Assembly (NCBI GenBank): GCA_963811805.1
Contig: CAWESU010000001.1
Coordinates: forward strand, 1-64,000
Source of the DNA: DAHUXN01 sp963811805
GTDB taxonomy: Bacteria; Acidobacteriota; Terriglobia; Acidiferrales; UBA7541
Length of the DNA: 64,000 nucleotides
Direction of reading: 5' to 3'
Shown: positions 8,146-17,231 of the stretch, in pieces
Position numbering within the stretch: position 1 is the stretch's first letter
Layout: every line of letters begins with the position of its first letter
Notes under the pieces: generated by a model
Databases searched by the model: none
The model's input: only the letters and a program-made list of their open reading frames with translations
Told to the model about the DNA's origin: nothing
Translations under genes and position numbers: made by a program

Positions 8146-10194
8146 CTACGCTAAATGTAAAAAGCGAATCGCAATATCAAGTAACTTGATCCCGATAAAC
8201 GGCGCCACGATTCCGCCCAAACCGTAAATCAACAAATTGCGCCGCAGCAGAGCCGCGGCTCCCAGCGGGCGATAGCGCACACCCCGCAGCGCCAACGGAA
8301 TCAGCGCAACGATAATCAGCGCGTTGAAAATCACCGCGGAGAGAATGGCCGACTGCGGCGTCGCCAGATGCATAATATTCAGCAAGCCAAGCTGTGGAAA
8401 CGCCCCGGCGAACATTGCCGGAATAATCGCAAAATACTTGGCGACATCGTTGGCAACTGAAAATGTGGTCAGCGCGCCGCGCGTAATCAAGAGTTGTTTT
8501 CCAATCTCAACAATCTCGATCAATTTTGTCGGATTCGAATCCAGGTCCACCATGTTTCCCGCCTCTTTTGCGGCTTGCGTGCCGGTATTCATGGCCACTC
8601 CGACGTCAGCCTGAGCAAGGGCGGGCGCGTCATTCGTGCCGTCGCCGGTCATGGCGACCAATCGCCCACTGGCCTGTTCGCGCCGGATCAGCGCCATCTT
8701 GTCTTCCGGTCGAGCCTGCGCCAGAAAGTCGTCTACGCCAGCATGCCGCGCAATTGCCGCGGCGGTCAGCGGATTATCGCCGGTGATCATCATCGTGCGG
8801 ATGCCCATCGCCCGGAGATGGTCAAACCGCTCGCGCATTCCGCCTTTCACCACATCGGTGAGCGCAATAACGCCAAGCACTCGGCGGTTTTCCGCCACCA
8901 GCAGCGGCGTTCCGCCGGAGTTTGAAATCTCTTCCACCTGTTTCTGCACTTCACTCGGAACTCGGTTGCCGTGCTCGGCCGCATAGCGTGCGATAGACTC
9001 GGGCGCGCCTTTGCGAATTTCACGCCCGTCGAGGTCAACACCGGACATCCGTGTCTGCGCCGAAAAGGGTATGAAGTTTGTCCCATGTACAGATAAGTCG
9101 CGACCGCGCAGACCGTACTTTTCCTTGGCGAGAACAACGATAGATCGGCCCTCGGGCGTCTCATCCGCCAGCGAAGAGAGCTGCGCCGCATTCGCGAGGT
9201 CCGTCTCGGAAACTCCCGGGGCTGCCAGGAACTGCGTGGCGGCGCGATTTCCCAGCGTGATCGTCCCCGTCTTATCGAGCAGCAAAATATCCACATCGCC
9301 GGACGCTTCGACCGCGCGACCGGACATGGCGATCACATTTCGCTGAATCAGCCGGTCCATGCCAGCGATGCCGATCGCGGAAAGGAGGCCGCCGATGGTC
9401 GTCGGAATCAGGCAAACCAGAAGCGATACCAGAACGAAAATATTCTGCGGCGCTCGGGAATAGATGGCGAATGGCTGCAACGTCGCGACGGCAAGCAAAA
9501 AGATGATGGTTAAGCCAGCCAAGAGGATATTGAGGGCGATTTCGTTCGGTGTTTTCTGCCGCGAGGCTCCTTCGACCAAGCTAATCATACGGTCGAGAAA
9601 TGTCTCTCCCGGATTGGCGGTGATTTGCACTTTGATTTCGTCGGACAACACGCGCGTTCCACCGGTCACCGCCGAGCGGTCGCCCCCGCACTCCCGGATC
9701 ACCGGCGCCGATTCGCCTGTAATCGCCGATTCATCGACCGAGGCGATGCCTTCGATTACTTCTCCGTCTCCTGGAACAAACTCGCCCGCGGAAACGATGA
9801 CGACATCTCCGGAGCGCAATTTCGAGCCCGGCACCGTTTCTATGCATCCTTCTTGCGTCAGACGGTGAGCCTGAGTTTCCGCGCGGGCTTTCCGCAGCGT
9901 GTCGGCCTGGGCCTTACCACGGCCCTCTGCCATCGCTTCCGCGAAGTTGGCGAAAAGAACAGTGAACCACAGCCACAGGGTGATTTGCAGGCCGAAGCCG
10001 ATCAGGCTCGCGTGATGCAGCGCGTTCCAGACGAGCTGAATCGTGGTTATGACCGCGCCGACTTCGACAACGAACATCACCGGATTCTTGACCATGGTGC
10101 GCGGGTGGAGCTTGCGGAAAGAATCGCCGACCGCCCGCATCACCATTTTCTTCTCCGCGAGCGGATTGCCTTTCGTCCTGGGTGTACCGGTCAT
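8146..10194 (-). CDS. kdpB: Potassium-transporting ATPase ATP-binding subunit KdpB
   Basis: Catalytic P-type ATPase subunit (682 residues, normal length). The actuator motif ITGESAPV (about 158-165), phosphorylation site DKTGTIT with Asp307, a nucleotide-binding domain, and hinge GDGTNDAPALAQADVGVAM are all present. Membrane segments lie around 40-85, 220-275 and in the C-terminal 100 residues (NIMHLATPQSAILSAVIFNA). It couples ATP hydrolysis to potassium uptake through KdpA. Located 13 nt after kdpA and 9 nt before kdpC. No key residue is missing. Confidence 0.97.
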   Translation of the reverse strand: MTGTPRTKGNPLAEKKMVMRAVGDSFRKLHPRTMVKNPVMFVVEVGAVITTIQLVWNALHHASLIGFGLQITLWLWFTVLFANFAEAMAEGRGKAQADTLRKARAETQAHRLTQEGCIETVPGSKLRSGDVVIVSAGEFVPGDGEVIEGIASVDESAITGESAPVIRECGGDRSAVTGGTRVLSDEIKVQITANPGETFLDRMISLVEGASRQKTPNEIALNILLAGLTIIFLLAVATLQPFAIYSRAPQNIFVLVSLLVCLIPTTIGGLLSAIGIAGMDRLIQRNVIAMSGRAVEASGDVDILLLDKTGTITLGNRAATQFLAAPGVSETDLANAAQLSSLADETPEGRSIVVLAKEKYGLRGRDLSVHGTNFIPFSAQTRMSGVDLDGREIRKGAPESIARYAAEHGNRVPSEVQKQVEEISNSGGTPLLVAENRRVLGVIALTDVVKGGMRERFDHLRAMGIRTMMITGDNPLTAAAIARHAGVDDFLAQARPEDKMALIRREQASGRLVAMTGDGTNDAPALAQADVGVAMNTGTQAAKEAGNMVDLDSNPTKLIEIVEIGKQLLITRGALTTFSVANDVAKYFAIIPAMFAGAFPQLGLLNIMHLATPQSAILSAVIFNALIIVALIPLALRGVRYRPLGAAALLRRNLLIYGLGGIVAPFIGIKLLDIAIRFLHLA

Positions 10195-10207
10195 TTATTC
10201 TGTTTCC

Positions 10208-11980
10208 TCAAAACGCCTTGCCTGCCGCCATCAGCAGATGTTCGAGAATCGGGCCCAGGCTGAGCGCCGGGAAGAAAGTGAGCGCCACCACGATCAATAT
10301 TGTGGAAATCAACAGCACCGTGAAAAGCGGGCCGGTGACCGGGAAAGTCCCCACGGACGGAGGCGCTGTTTTTTTTCGCGCCAAACTGCCGGCAATCGCG
10401 AGCACGGGAATAACCATAAAGAACCGGCCAAGCAGCATCGCCGCCGCGGTGCTGGTGTTGTACCAAAGCGTGTTGGCGTTCAGGCCATTGAACGCGGAGC
10501 CGTTGTTCCCCACTGTCGAAGCGTAAGCGTAGAGCACTTGCGAAAGGCCGTGCGGGCCGGGATTCGAAATGCTCGCCGTTCCAAACGGCTCAATCACAGC
10601 AATCGCGGCGAAAATTAAGACTACAAGCGACGTCACCAGAATCGACAGCATCGCCATTTTGACGTCGTATGCCTCGATCTTTTTCCCTAAGTACTCCGGC
10701 GTTCGGCCCACCATCAGCCCAGCGATGAAGGCCGCAATGATGACAAACACCACCATTCCGTACAGCCCGGATCCAACGCCGCCAAAGACGATCTCGCCGA
10801 GCATGATATTGGTGAGCGGAACCATTCCTCCGAGCGGTGTGAAGGAATCATGCATGCTGTTCACCGCGCCACAGCTTGTGTCCGTGGTGACCGTGGCCCA
10901 AAGCGCCGAGTTGGCGATGCCGAAGCGAACTTCTTTGCCCTCCATATTCCCGCCCGGCTGCGAAGCACTGTGCGCCTGGTCCACTCCCGCGAATTGCGGG
11001 TTCCCGCGAGCCTCCGCCCAATAAGCAACCGAAACAGCTCCCAGGAAAATGATCGCCATGGCGCTCCAGACCGCCCAGCCGTGGCGTTGCGAGCCCGTCA
11101 TGCGCCCTAGCGTGTAGGTCAAAGCCGAGGGAATAGCAAAAATCATCACCATTTCGAGGAAGTTCGAGAACGGCGTAGGATTCTCATAAGGGTGCGCGCT
11201 GTTGGCATTGAAAAAACCACCGCCATTGGTTCCGAGCTCCTTAATGACCTCTTGCGAGGCGAGCGGGCCTTGCGGAATCGTTTGCTGGGTAACCGTTTGC
11301 GTTACCGGCTTTCCATCGGGGCCAGTCGTCGTGATTTTCTGCGGGTCGGTAAGCTGCGCGGTCACGTATGGCTTGAAGTTCTGAATGGCACCTTGCGAAA
11401 CCAGCACGAGTGAGCCGATTAGGCAAAGTGGCAGCAGAATCCAAAGCAGCCCGCGCGTCATGTCGACCCAAAAATTCCCGATCGTCTTCATCTCACGACG
11501 ACTGATCCCGCGAATCAGCGCAATGGCCAGCGCGATGCCCACAGCGGCCGAGGTGAAGTTGTGGTACGCCAAGCCCGCCATTTGCGTCAGATAGCTCATC
11601 GTGGTTTCGGGCGTGTACGCCTGCCAGTTGGTGTTCGTGGTAAAGGAGACCGCGGTGTTGAAGGCGAGGTCCGGAACAACGTTCGCCAGTTTTTGTGGAT
11701 TCAGCAGCAGCCATTGCTGCGTGCGTTCGATGAAATAGAGCAGCACCATGGAGACGACGCTGAACATCAACATGGCAATCGCGTATTCTGTCCAGCGCAT
11801 CTCGTTTTTCTCATCCACGCCGGTCGCGCGATAAATGAGCCTTTCGACGGGCCGCAGCAACGAATCCAGGAACGTCTTCTCTCGATTGAACACTCGGGCG
11901 ATGAACGCGCCCAGCGGCTTCGTGATTGCGAGGATCACCGCGAGAAACAACAGGATTTGAAACCACCCATTTGGACCCAT
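10208..11980 (-). CDS. kdpA: Potassium-transporting ATPase channel subunit KdpA
   Basis: Potassium-binding, channel-like subunit, 590 residues from the ATG at 11980 (MGPNGWFQILLF). An upstream in-frame ATG at 12040 would overlap kdpF and is rejected. About ten membrane helices are visible, with pore-loop signatures such as FNTAVSFTTNTNWQ, GTNGGGFFNANSAHP and YAYASTVGNNGSAFNG. The start lies 2 nt after the kdpF stop, consistent with coupled translation. It forms the inner-membrane Kdp complex with KdpB, KdpC and KdpF. Confidence 0.96.
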   Translation of the reverse strand: MGPNGWFQILLFLAVILAITKPLGAFIARVFNREKTFLDSLLRPVERLIYRATGVDEKNEMRWTEYAIAMLMFSVVSMVLLYFIERTQQWLLLNPQKLANVVPDLAFNTAVSFTTNTNWQAYTPETTMSYLTQMAGLAYHNFTSAAVGIALAIALIRGISRREMKTIGNFWVDMTRGLLWILLPLCLIGSLVLVSQGAIQNFKPYVTAQLTDPQKITTTGPDGKPVTQTVTQQTIPQGPLASQEVIKELGTNGGGFFNANSAHPYENPTPFSNFLEMVMIFAIPSALTYTLGRMTGSQRHGWAVWSAMAIIFLGAVSVAYWAEARGNPQFAGVDQAHSASQPGGNMEGKEVRFGIANSALWATVTTDTSCGAVNSMHDSFTPLGGMVPLTNIMLGEIVFGGVGSGLYGMVVFVIIAAFIAGLMVGRTPEYLGKKIEAYDVKMAMLSILVTSLVVLIFAAIAVIEPFGTASISNPGPHGLSQVLYAYASTVGNNGSAFNGLNANTLWYNTSTAAAMLLGRFFMVIPVLAIAGSLARKKTAPPSVGTFPVTGPLFTVLLISTILIVVALTFFPALSLGPILEHLLMAAGKAF

Positions 11981-11982
11981 GC

Positions 11983-12069
11983 CTAAAATTTCTCCGGCCA
12001 GAGCAAGGCTGCAAAGAGATACACGCAAAGCAGCACACAAATCAGAATCAGAACAACGTCGCCGGCCAT
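11983..12069 (-). CDS. kdpF: KdpF small membrane subunit
   Basis: A 28-residue single-span peptide (MAGDVVLILICVLLCVYLF then AALLWPEKF) too short for usual gene calling. AGAGG lies a few bases before the ATG, and the stop is 2 nt before kdpA. Length, hydrophobicity, the C-terminal LLWPEKF (compare the usual LL.PE.F ending) and position match KdpF, which stabilises the KdpABC complex. An in-frame upstream ATG at 12111 would add 14 residues; the internal start has the better ribosome-binding site. Confidence 0.85.
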   Translation of the reverse strand: MAGDVVLILICVLLCVYLFAALLWPEKF

Positions 12070-12122
12070 TTGGCCTCTGCTGGCGCCGAGAAGCAAAATG
12101 TTCATCAGCATGCTTCGTCCCT

Positions 12123-12209
12123 TTACTTCAGTCGCTCACAACCGTAAACGTAAAGAACGCTGGCACCGAAAAAAATCAGGATCGCCACGATAAAGAACAC
12201 ATCTTTCAT
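12123..12209 (-). CDS. 28-residue membrane peptide upstream of kdpF
   Basis: An ORF of 28 codons encoding one hydrophobic helix (MKDVFFIVAILIFFGASVLY) followed by VYGCERLK. It lies in the spacer between the porin gene and kdpF, same strand, 53 bp upstream of kdpF. Peptides with the same plan (one helix then Y-x-x-x-CERL) are, to my recollection, found ahead of kdpF in several phyla; I could not verify this. It probably belongs to the Kdp operon as an extra small subunit or regulator. AAGAG upstream is a modest ribosome-binding site. Confidence 0.6.
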   Translation of the reverse strand: MKDVFFIVAILIFFGASVLYVYGCERLK

Positions 12210-12291
12210 CGCGTAACTCTTTCTGAGCCGCCACTCGGAATTTGCCGCGTTGCGTCCAGGCAGCCAAATACCCTACCGATAATATGGCGCA

Positions 12292-14133
12292 TTAGAATTT
12301 GACCAGTATATCCATGTCGATGAACGATTGGTCTCGGCGAAGGTCCGGGAACCACACGCTGCCGATTCCGCCACCACAGGCCGTTTCCGCGGCGGCAAGA
12401 GTCATTTGCCCGGAAGATGCCCCGCTAATACATGCGTAGTCTTCCGGGGAACCATTGTTTCCACCAGGAGGCGTAATCCCGCCGCGGCCGGTCCAGTAGG
12501 GCACGCTGGCATGACGATAGTCATACTCCCAGCGGAACGTGATGTATTGCTTCGGCATATAGTCAAACGTATATGACGAATCCCAGGCTTTGAACGGGTT
12601 CCCAGGATTCTCGGTGAAGTACGGCGAATTCGTCGCTGCGGTAATCGCGCTCTCGCCGTCGATCGGCGGCAACAAAACCAGGTACCGGCCGGGATTGTTT
12701 ATCCTGCCGCCCCCCAGCGTCATTCCGAACAGGTCCTTGTGGAACCAGAAGCGGTTATATCCCATGAAGCCCACGAAGCTTTGCTTCGGCCCACCTTTCT
12801 TGTCGCCGTCACAGCTCACTCCGGCCCCAAATTCGCATCCCAGATCGCCGGTCAACGAGAACGCCATCTTGTCCAGGGGATTTTCCGGCCTGTCAAAATA
12901 CTTGATCTCAATGCTGTCGTCCGTGTGGATCCGTTCACGACCGGGCACAAACAAATCATCCTGACCCAGTCCATAGTTATTCGAGATGACGTCGATCCAG
13001 CCGGTTGGAGTCCACTTGAGCTGTCCGCCGAGGCCCGGCGTGTGATTGGCCGAAGCGTATGACTGCCACCCGTTGATGAACCACGGTTCGATTTTCAAAT
13101 GTGCCGTCGGGAAAAACTGCACGCGCACGCCATTGAAGAACCACGGCGTGTTTGAGGAAACGTAAGAAGGCTGATAGGCCCAGTTGTCGAAGTTGTAGTA
13201 ACTGAACAGCCCGATGTATGACAAAAAGATCCCGGCATCAACGTTGATCCCGTGCATCACGTCGAAATGGTAGCCGCCGTACGCTTCCGAAATGTACCGA
13301 TAGGCAGTATCTAGATCCCATTGGCCATTTCCGGGGCTGGCATCGTTCCGCGGCGTTGTCGCCGAATACATCCCGAATTGCGTCATGAATCTCGCGCGAA
13401 CATTGTCATAGTGGAAGTCGCCGCCAATGCCGAGCTGCTCGAGTTGCACTTCCTGCGACCGAAAAAGCTCGCTGGATCCGCCCATGGAATGGTCCGTCGG
13501 GTGGTTAAAGTCGTAGGTGTAGGTCGCGTCTGCTCGGATCTCAGGCGTGAAGAATTTCGAATCGAACGCCGGAGTCTCCGTGCGTGGATTGCCGTTGAGC
13601 CACGTCCAATCATGGTCCGAAAAAGGCGCAATCTTCGCAGGTTTTTGAGGGGCGGGAGTCGATGTCGACTCCTGAGCTGGCGATGCTACGGACGAAGATT
13701 CACTTGGGGCTGCGGTCGCCGCTGCAGGATTTGACGACACTGATGACACCGCGTTAGCGTTCGTCGCCTGCGCCGCGTCCAGCTTCGCGGCCGGTGGATC
13801 GGCGGTCTGCGCCGAAGGTGCCGCCGCAGTAGCAGTGGCTTGGCCGTTCACCTTTGCAGGCGGCGCCGCGGTCGCGCTCTTTGATTGCTGTTCCTGCGAG
13901 TTCTTCTTTTTCAGTTCCGCTTCCAGCTCCGCGATGCGTTTTTTCATCGCATCGAGTTCTTTTAGAATCGCGGCCTGTTGATCTGAGGTGCTCGCTTGCT
14001 GTCCTGTGCTAGCTCGTTGTCCCGTAGAAGTATTCGAGCCGGAACTTTGCGCAAGACACGGCATGGACCACGCGGTCGCGAGTACCGCGCCTAACGTCAA
14101 CTGCATCGCGCGAGTAAACTGAGACTTGAACAT
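12292..14133 (-). CDS. Putative beta-barrel porin (BBP2/OmpL-like), Kdp-linked
   Basis: A 613-residue outer-membrane protein. A signal peptide (about 1-28, ending CLAQ) precedes a short coiled coil (QQAAILKELDAMKKRIAELE, about 52-75), an Ala/Ser/Pro-rich linker of about 90 residues, and a barrel of about 430 residues with repeated aromatic strands (YGGYHFDVMHGINVDAGIF, WFINGWQSYASANH) and terminal DMDILVKF. AAGGAAGGG lies ahead of the ATG. It is the first large gene of the kdp operon direction, so it may form the outer-membrane entry for potassium; that role is inference from position. The coiled coil could provide a periplasmic stalk or peptidoglycan contact. Confidence 0.75.
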   Translation of the reverse strand: MFKSQFTRAMQLTLGAVLATAWSMPCLAQSSGSNTSTGQRASTGQQASTSDQQAAILKELDAMKKRIAELEAELKKKNSQEQQSKSATAAPPAKVNGQATATAAAPSAQTADPPAAKLDAAQATNANAVSSVSSNPAAATAAPSESSSVASPAQESTSTPAPQKPAKIAPFSDHDWTWLNGNPRTETPAFDSKFFTPEIRADATYTYDFNHPTDHSMGGSSELFRSQEVQLEQLGIGGDFHYDNVRARFMTQFGMYSATTPRNDASPGNGQWDLDTAYRYISEAYGGYHFDVMHGINVDAGIFLSYIGLFSYYNFDNWAYQPSYVSSNTPWFFNGVRVQFFPTAHLKIEPWFINGWQSYASANHTPGLGGQLKWTPTGWIDVISNNYGLGQDDLFVPGRERIHTDDSIEIKYFDRPENPLDKMAFSLTGDLGCEFGAGVSCDGDKKGGPKQSFVGFMGYNRFWFHKDLFGMTLGGGRINNPGRYLVLLPPIDGESAITAATNSPYFTENPGNPFKAWDSSYTFDYMPKQYITFRWEYDYRHASVPYWTGRGGITPPGGNNGSPEDYACISGASSGQMTLAAAETACGGGIGSVWFPDLRRDQSFIDMDILVKF

Positions 14134-14313
14134 GCCACCCTTCCTTTCTGTAATGCCACCGGCACTCCCAATCGGCTCTTGTCAGAGACCCATTGCCTCC
14201 ACGCAATTTACCGCGGGGCCCCACAGGAACAGCATCCGAGGTTGTCTCATCGAAAATAAACTAACAGCCGTGACTCGCGTCCCGATTGAATGCGATCCAG
14301 ATGCGTCGATTTG

Positions 14314-14436
14314 TCAGCGTCGACGCCGTGAGTCACGGCAAAACTGAACGAAAACATAAACCAGAAAAACTATCCCGATCATGACTAGGCCGAGGAGCAC
14401 CAAGGTCGAAATCGGCAGTGTTGCTAACGGATCCAT
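14314..14436 (-). CDS. Possible 40-residue single-span membrane peptide
   Basis: An ORF of 40 codons whose middle is one strong hydrophobic helix (LVLLGLVMIGIVFLVYVFVQ) followed by a very basic tail (CRDSRRRR), a plausible inner-membrane topology. It lies upstream of the porin/kdp genes on the same strand, in a spacer that otherwise holds nothing recognisable. The ribosome-binding site is weak, so translation is uncertain. It resembles in design, but not in sequence, the small Kdp peptides downstream. Confidence 0.35.
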   Translation of the reverse strand: MDPLATLPISTLVLLGLVMIGIVFLVYVFVQFCRDSRRRR

Positions 14437-14626
14437 GGCTCATCGCTCGTCTGCATGTTTCTTCTGGATCGATGTCTTCCAGCACTTAGCAAGCAACAGC
14501 GCGACAGCACCCAATGACCTCGCAACAATGCGGTGCGCCACCTCAGAAAGTCGTAAAGGCAAGCTAAAGATTTCGTAAAGGGAACGCTACTGGAGCTATT
14601 GCTTGGAGCTAATTCTTTGGCGAGAA

Positions 14627-16483
14627 CTAATGACTGGGCGAATTGGGCGCCCGCAGGTACTTTGCCAGCGGTATGGCAACCGCGCCAACCCTCCCGCTGG
14701 CGCTGTCCCACACAACCACGCGCATTTGCGAGACGTTCGGCACAACGGTTACGTCCTGCGTAAACTCCACTTGCTGCTTCGCGAACTGGGCATATTGCTC
14801 CGAGGAAAAATTAAACGGGAAGGATCGTTGGGTGGCATGAAGGACTTGATTCTTGTCGTCCAACTGGACGAATAACACGTTCATCATGCCGGCAAAATGC
14901 CCGTTCTTAACCTGGAATTGAATCGACCTTGGATCGAAGAACACCATTGTGCTAAGGACAGTTCCGCTGCTGCTCGCCGCAGCCTTCACGCGCGCTGCCA
15001 CTCCGATGCCGGCCGCTTCAAGTGGGCTGACGGCGGCGTTCATGACGACGGTCCGCAAAGAGTCCGTACCTATGACAGGTTCCGGCAGCGCAAAGTACCC
15101 CTTCCGCGCCCGCGCGATCACGTCCGGCCTCTTGATTCGTACGGTGATGTTATGAAAGCTCCCGTCCCACTTCACATCTGCGGGGTAATAGCCCAGTTCG
15201 TAGCTCACGCGGGAATCATCGATCGCCCTCTGAAGCGACGATGCGATGTCGTTTCGGCTGTAGAACGCTTCTCCGCCAGTGCCGTCCGCCAACGCGCTCA
15301 TTGTTTCAAAAGTGGTATGGTCTGGATTCAGTATGGGATTGGCCGGCGCCTGCGAATTCCCATTGCCACGCGGCAAGTGGGGGGCGCGAACACGGGATTC
15401 ACTTCGCCCTCCTGCCGGGCTTCCGCCGCCAAGAGCCGCTCCACCTTGTTGTCCGCTGCCCATGCTACCGTAACCGGGCATCTTCGCTTGCGATTGGCTG
15501 ATGTTCAGATTCAGGCCAAGCAGACCGCGCGCATCGACGGGATAGATCGCGACATTCGCGTCGTTCAGCGCTCGCGCCGCCCTTTCGATGTCTTCCGCGA
15601 AGAGGAGCTGTTGATTCGAGAGGTTCGCTTCGCTGTCAGGATTGTTAATCATCGCCGCGATGTCTTGGAGATTTTCGTACTCCACGCTGAAGGGAAAACT
15701 CCCGGAGACCCACAGTAGGTTCTTCCGGCCCGGCAAAGCAGCGACATGGTTGGCGATTGCGATCAATGCATCCACGGTGGTCTCGACGCGGTCCAGAATG
15801 TACATATTGGCTTCGCGCTGAAAGCCATCCTGCAACAAGGCGTCGATGCTTTCGTTCCCAGTCTGCAGCTGCGTCGGTGTGGATGCGACCACCTCCGCGT
15901 CGCTTTGCCCAGTGTACTTGCCCAACGCGGCAGTCAGAACGGAGGGATCGCTGGTGAAGTCCTGCAGCACGTGCAAGGTATGTCCCAAGGTGTAAATGGC
16001 CAAGCGGTCGCTCGGACGAATTTGCCGCAGAAATTTGATCGCTTGCTGCCGGGCATAGGCTTGATCGCTCACCAACGTGTTCAGCCCGTCCAGCAAAACA
16101 ATGTTGACGTTGGGCGCCACGGCGCCTCGCTGCGCAATTTGATTCGTGTAAGTGTCTGGCGGCAGAGCAGGCGGAGGACTTGCAGGCTTTTGGTCTGTCT
16201 CCTCGCGAAATAGCCGAACTTCTTGCGGATGGCCATCGTCCAAAAGAACGAAATCGCTCGATATCAAATCTGTAACAGGATTGCCCTTCTTATCTGTGAC
16301 CACGACACTCACTGGTACGAGCCTGGTCGCCCGAACGATCGTTCCAGCCGGTGTCTGATTTTCCTGGCCGCGTCGATTCGCCGGATGCAAAAGCGGCACC
16401 CGCGCCCACGCGGAAAACAGCACAACCGCCGAGACCGCGACGACGCAATCTCTCCGGCGGGCGGAGGTGAATAAGGTTGGCAC
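14627..16483 (-). CDS. VWFA-domain protein, acidobacterial type
   Basis: A secreted or membrane-anchored protein with a von Willebrand A-like domain of the VWFA-related acidobacterial family. After a hydrophobic N-terminus, a region with VPVSVVVTDKKGNPVTDL.SSDF (about 45-75) precedes the VWA core (NIVLLDGLNT at the MIDAS position; ALPGRKNLLWVSGSFPF). A Gly/Ser-rich loop (GSMGSGQQGGAALGGGS) and a C-terminal beta-rich part follow (YELGYYPAD, HNITVRIKRP). The GTG at 16483 gives a signal-like start (PTLFTSARRRDCVVAVSAVV); earlier in-frame starts reach 16723, so the start is uncertain. The ligand is unknown. Confidence 0.8.
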   Translation of the reverse strand: MPTLFTSARRRDCVVAVSAVVLFSAWARVPLLHPANRRGQENQTPAGTIVRATRLVPVSVVVTDKKGNPVTDLISSDFVLLDDGHPQEVRLFREETDQKPASPPPALPPDTYTNQIAQRGAVAPNVNIVLLDGLNTLVSDQAYARQQAIKFLRQIRPSDRLAIYTLGHTLHVLQDFTSDPSVLTAALGKYTGQSDAEVVASTPTQLQTGNESIDALLQDGFQREANMYILDRVETTVDALIAIANHVAALPGRKNLLWVSGSFPFSVEYENLQDIAAMINNPDSEANLSNQQLLFAEDIERAARALNDANVAIYPVDARGLLGLNLNISQSQAKMPGYGSMGSGQQGGAALGGGSPAGGRSESRVRAPHLPRGNGNSQAPANPILNPDHTTFETMSALADGTGGEAFYSRNDIASSLQRAIDDSRVSYELGYYPADVKWDGSFHNITVRIKRPDVIARARKGYFALPEPVIGTDSLRTVVMNAAVSPLEAAGIGVAARVKAAASSSGTVLSTMVFFDPRSIQFQVKNGHFAGMMNVLFVQLDDKNQVLHATQRSFPFNFSSEQYAQFAKQQVEFTQDVTVVPNVSQMRVVVWDSASGRVGAVAIPLAKYLRAPNSPSH

Positions 16484-16769
16484 GCACGAGATTATATTGC
16501 TGAATGCAAGGACAGGGAAAGCAGCCGGACTGAACGCGAGGCAGGCCCTGCTGTGCAGCAGCGGCATGGGATCGGCGTGCCAACATGGCACTGGCAGGAA
16601 ATAAAAAGGAACTTTTCGCTTCTGCGCAAAGGAATACGAAGTGGATGGCATGGTTGCGGTGTTTCCGGCTTGCCCTAACGTACAGGGTACACAAAACGAA
16701 ACTGCGCCCCTACAAAAGACCACTGATGACTACTGCTGCGCATCATAAAATCTCTAGGGAGATAATTCC

Positions 16770-17231
16770 GTGAAATCGACACTACTTTTAGCCGTCGCAA
16801 CGCTGATGACGCTGGCCATCCCGCTTCCGGCGAGGGCCTCCTTGGGCGGCGACATCACGTCCGTGCAAGCCGACCAGGCTCTCATGAAAGGGACACTCCA
16901 AAGCACAAAGACCGCGTCGTACACGATCGAAGAAGTGAAGGCGCCAACTGGCCTCTTGGTGCGTGAGTATCTGTCGGCCGGCGGGCAGGTCTTCGCCATT
17001 ACGTGGCAGGGTTCCACGCGACCGAACCTTCAACAAATATTGGGAACCTACTTCCAAACATACACTCAGGCAGCTCAAGCGCAGAAAGGCCGCCGAGTTG
17101 CCCGCGGTCCTGTCGTGCTTAAACAGGGCGGGCTGGTCGTGGAAATGGGCGGGCACATGAGATGGATCATGGGCCGAGCCTATGTCTCCAGCATGGTACC
17201 GCCGACAGTTCAGATGGAGGAAATTCGATGA
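16770..17231 (+). CDS. DUF2844-like secreted protein
   Basis: A 153-residue exported protein with signal peptide (about 1-24, ending PARAS) and the pattern seen in DUF2844 proteins: LGGDITSVQADQALMKG, YTIEEVKAPTGLLVREYLS, QVFAITWQGSTRPNLQQILG. The start is a GTG behind AGGGAGA. Its stop overlaps the next start by 4 nt (ATGA), coupling it to a DUF3443-like lipoprotein; the two families are known as genomic neighbours. The function is undescribed. It is divergent from the VWFA gene. Confidence 0.8.
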   Translation: MKSTLLLAVATLMTLAIPLPARASLGGDITSVQADQALMKGTLQSTKTASYTIEEVKAPTGLLVREYLSAGGQVFAITWQGSTRPNLQQILGTYFQTYTQAAQAQKGRRVARGPVVLKQGGLVVEMGGHMRWIMGRAYVSSMVPPTVQMEEIR

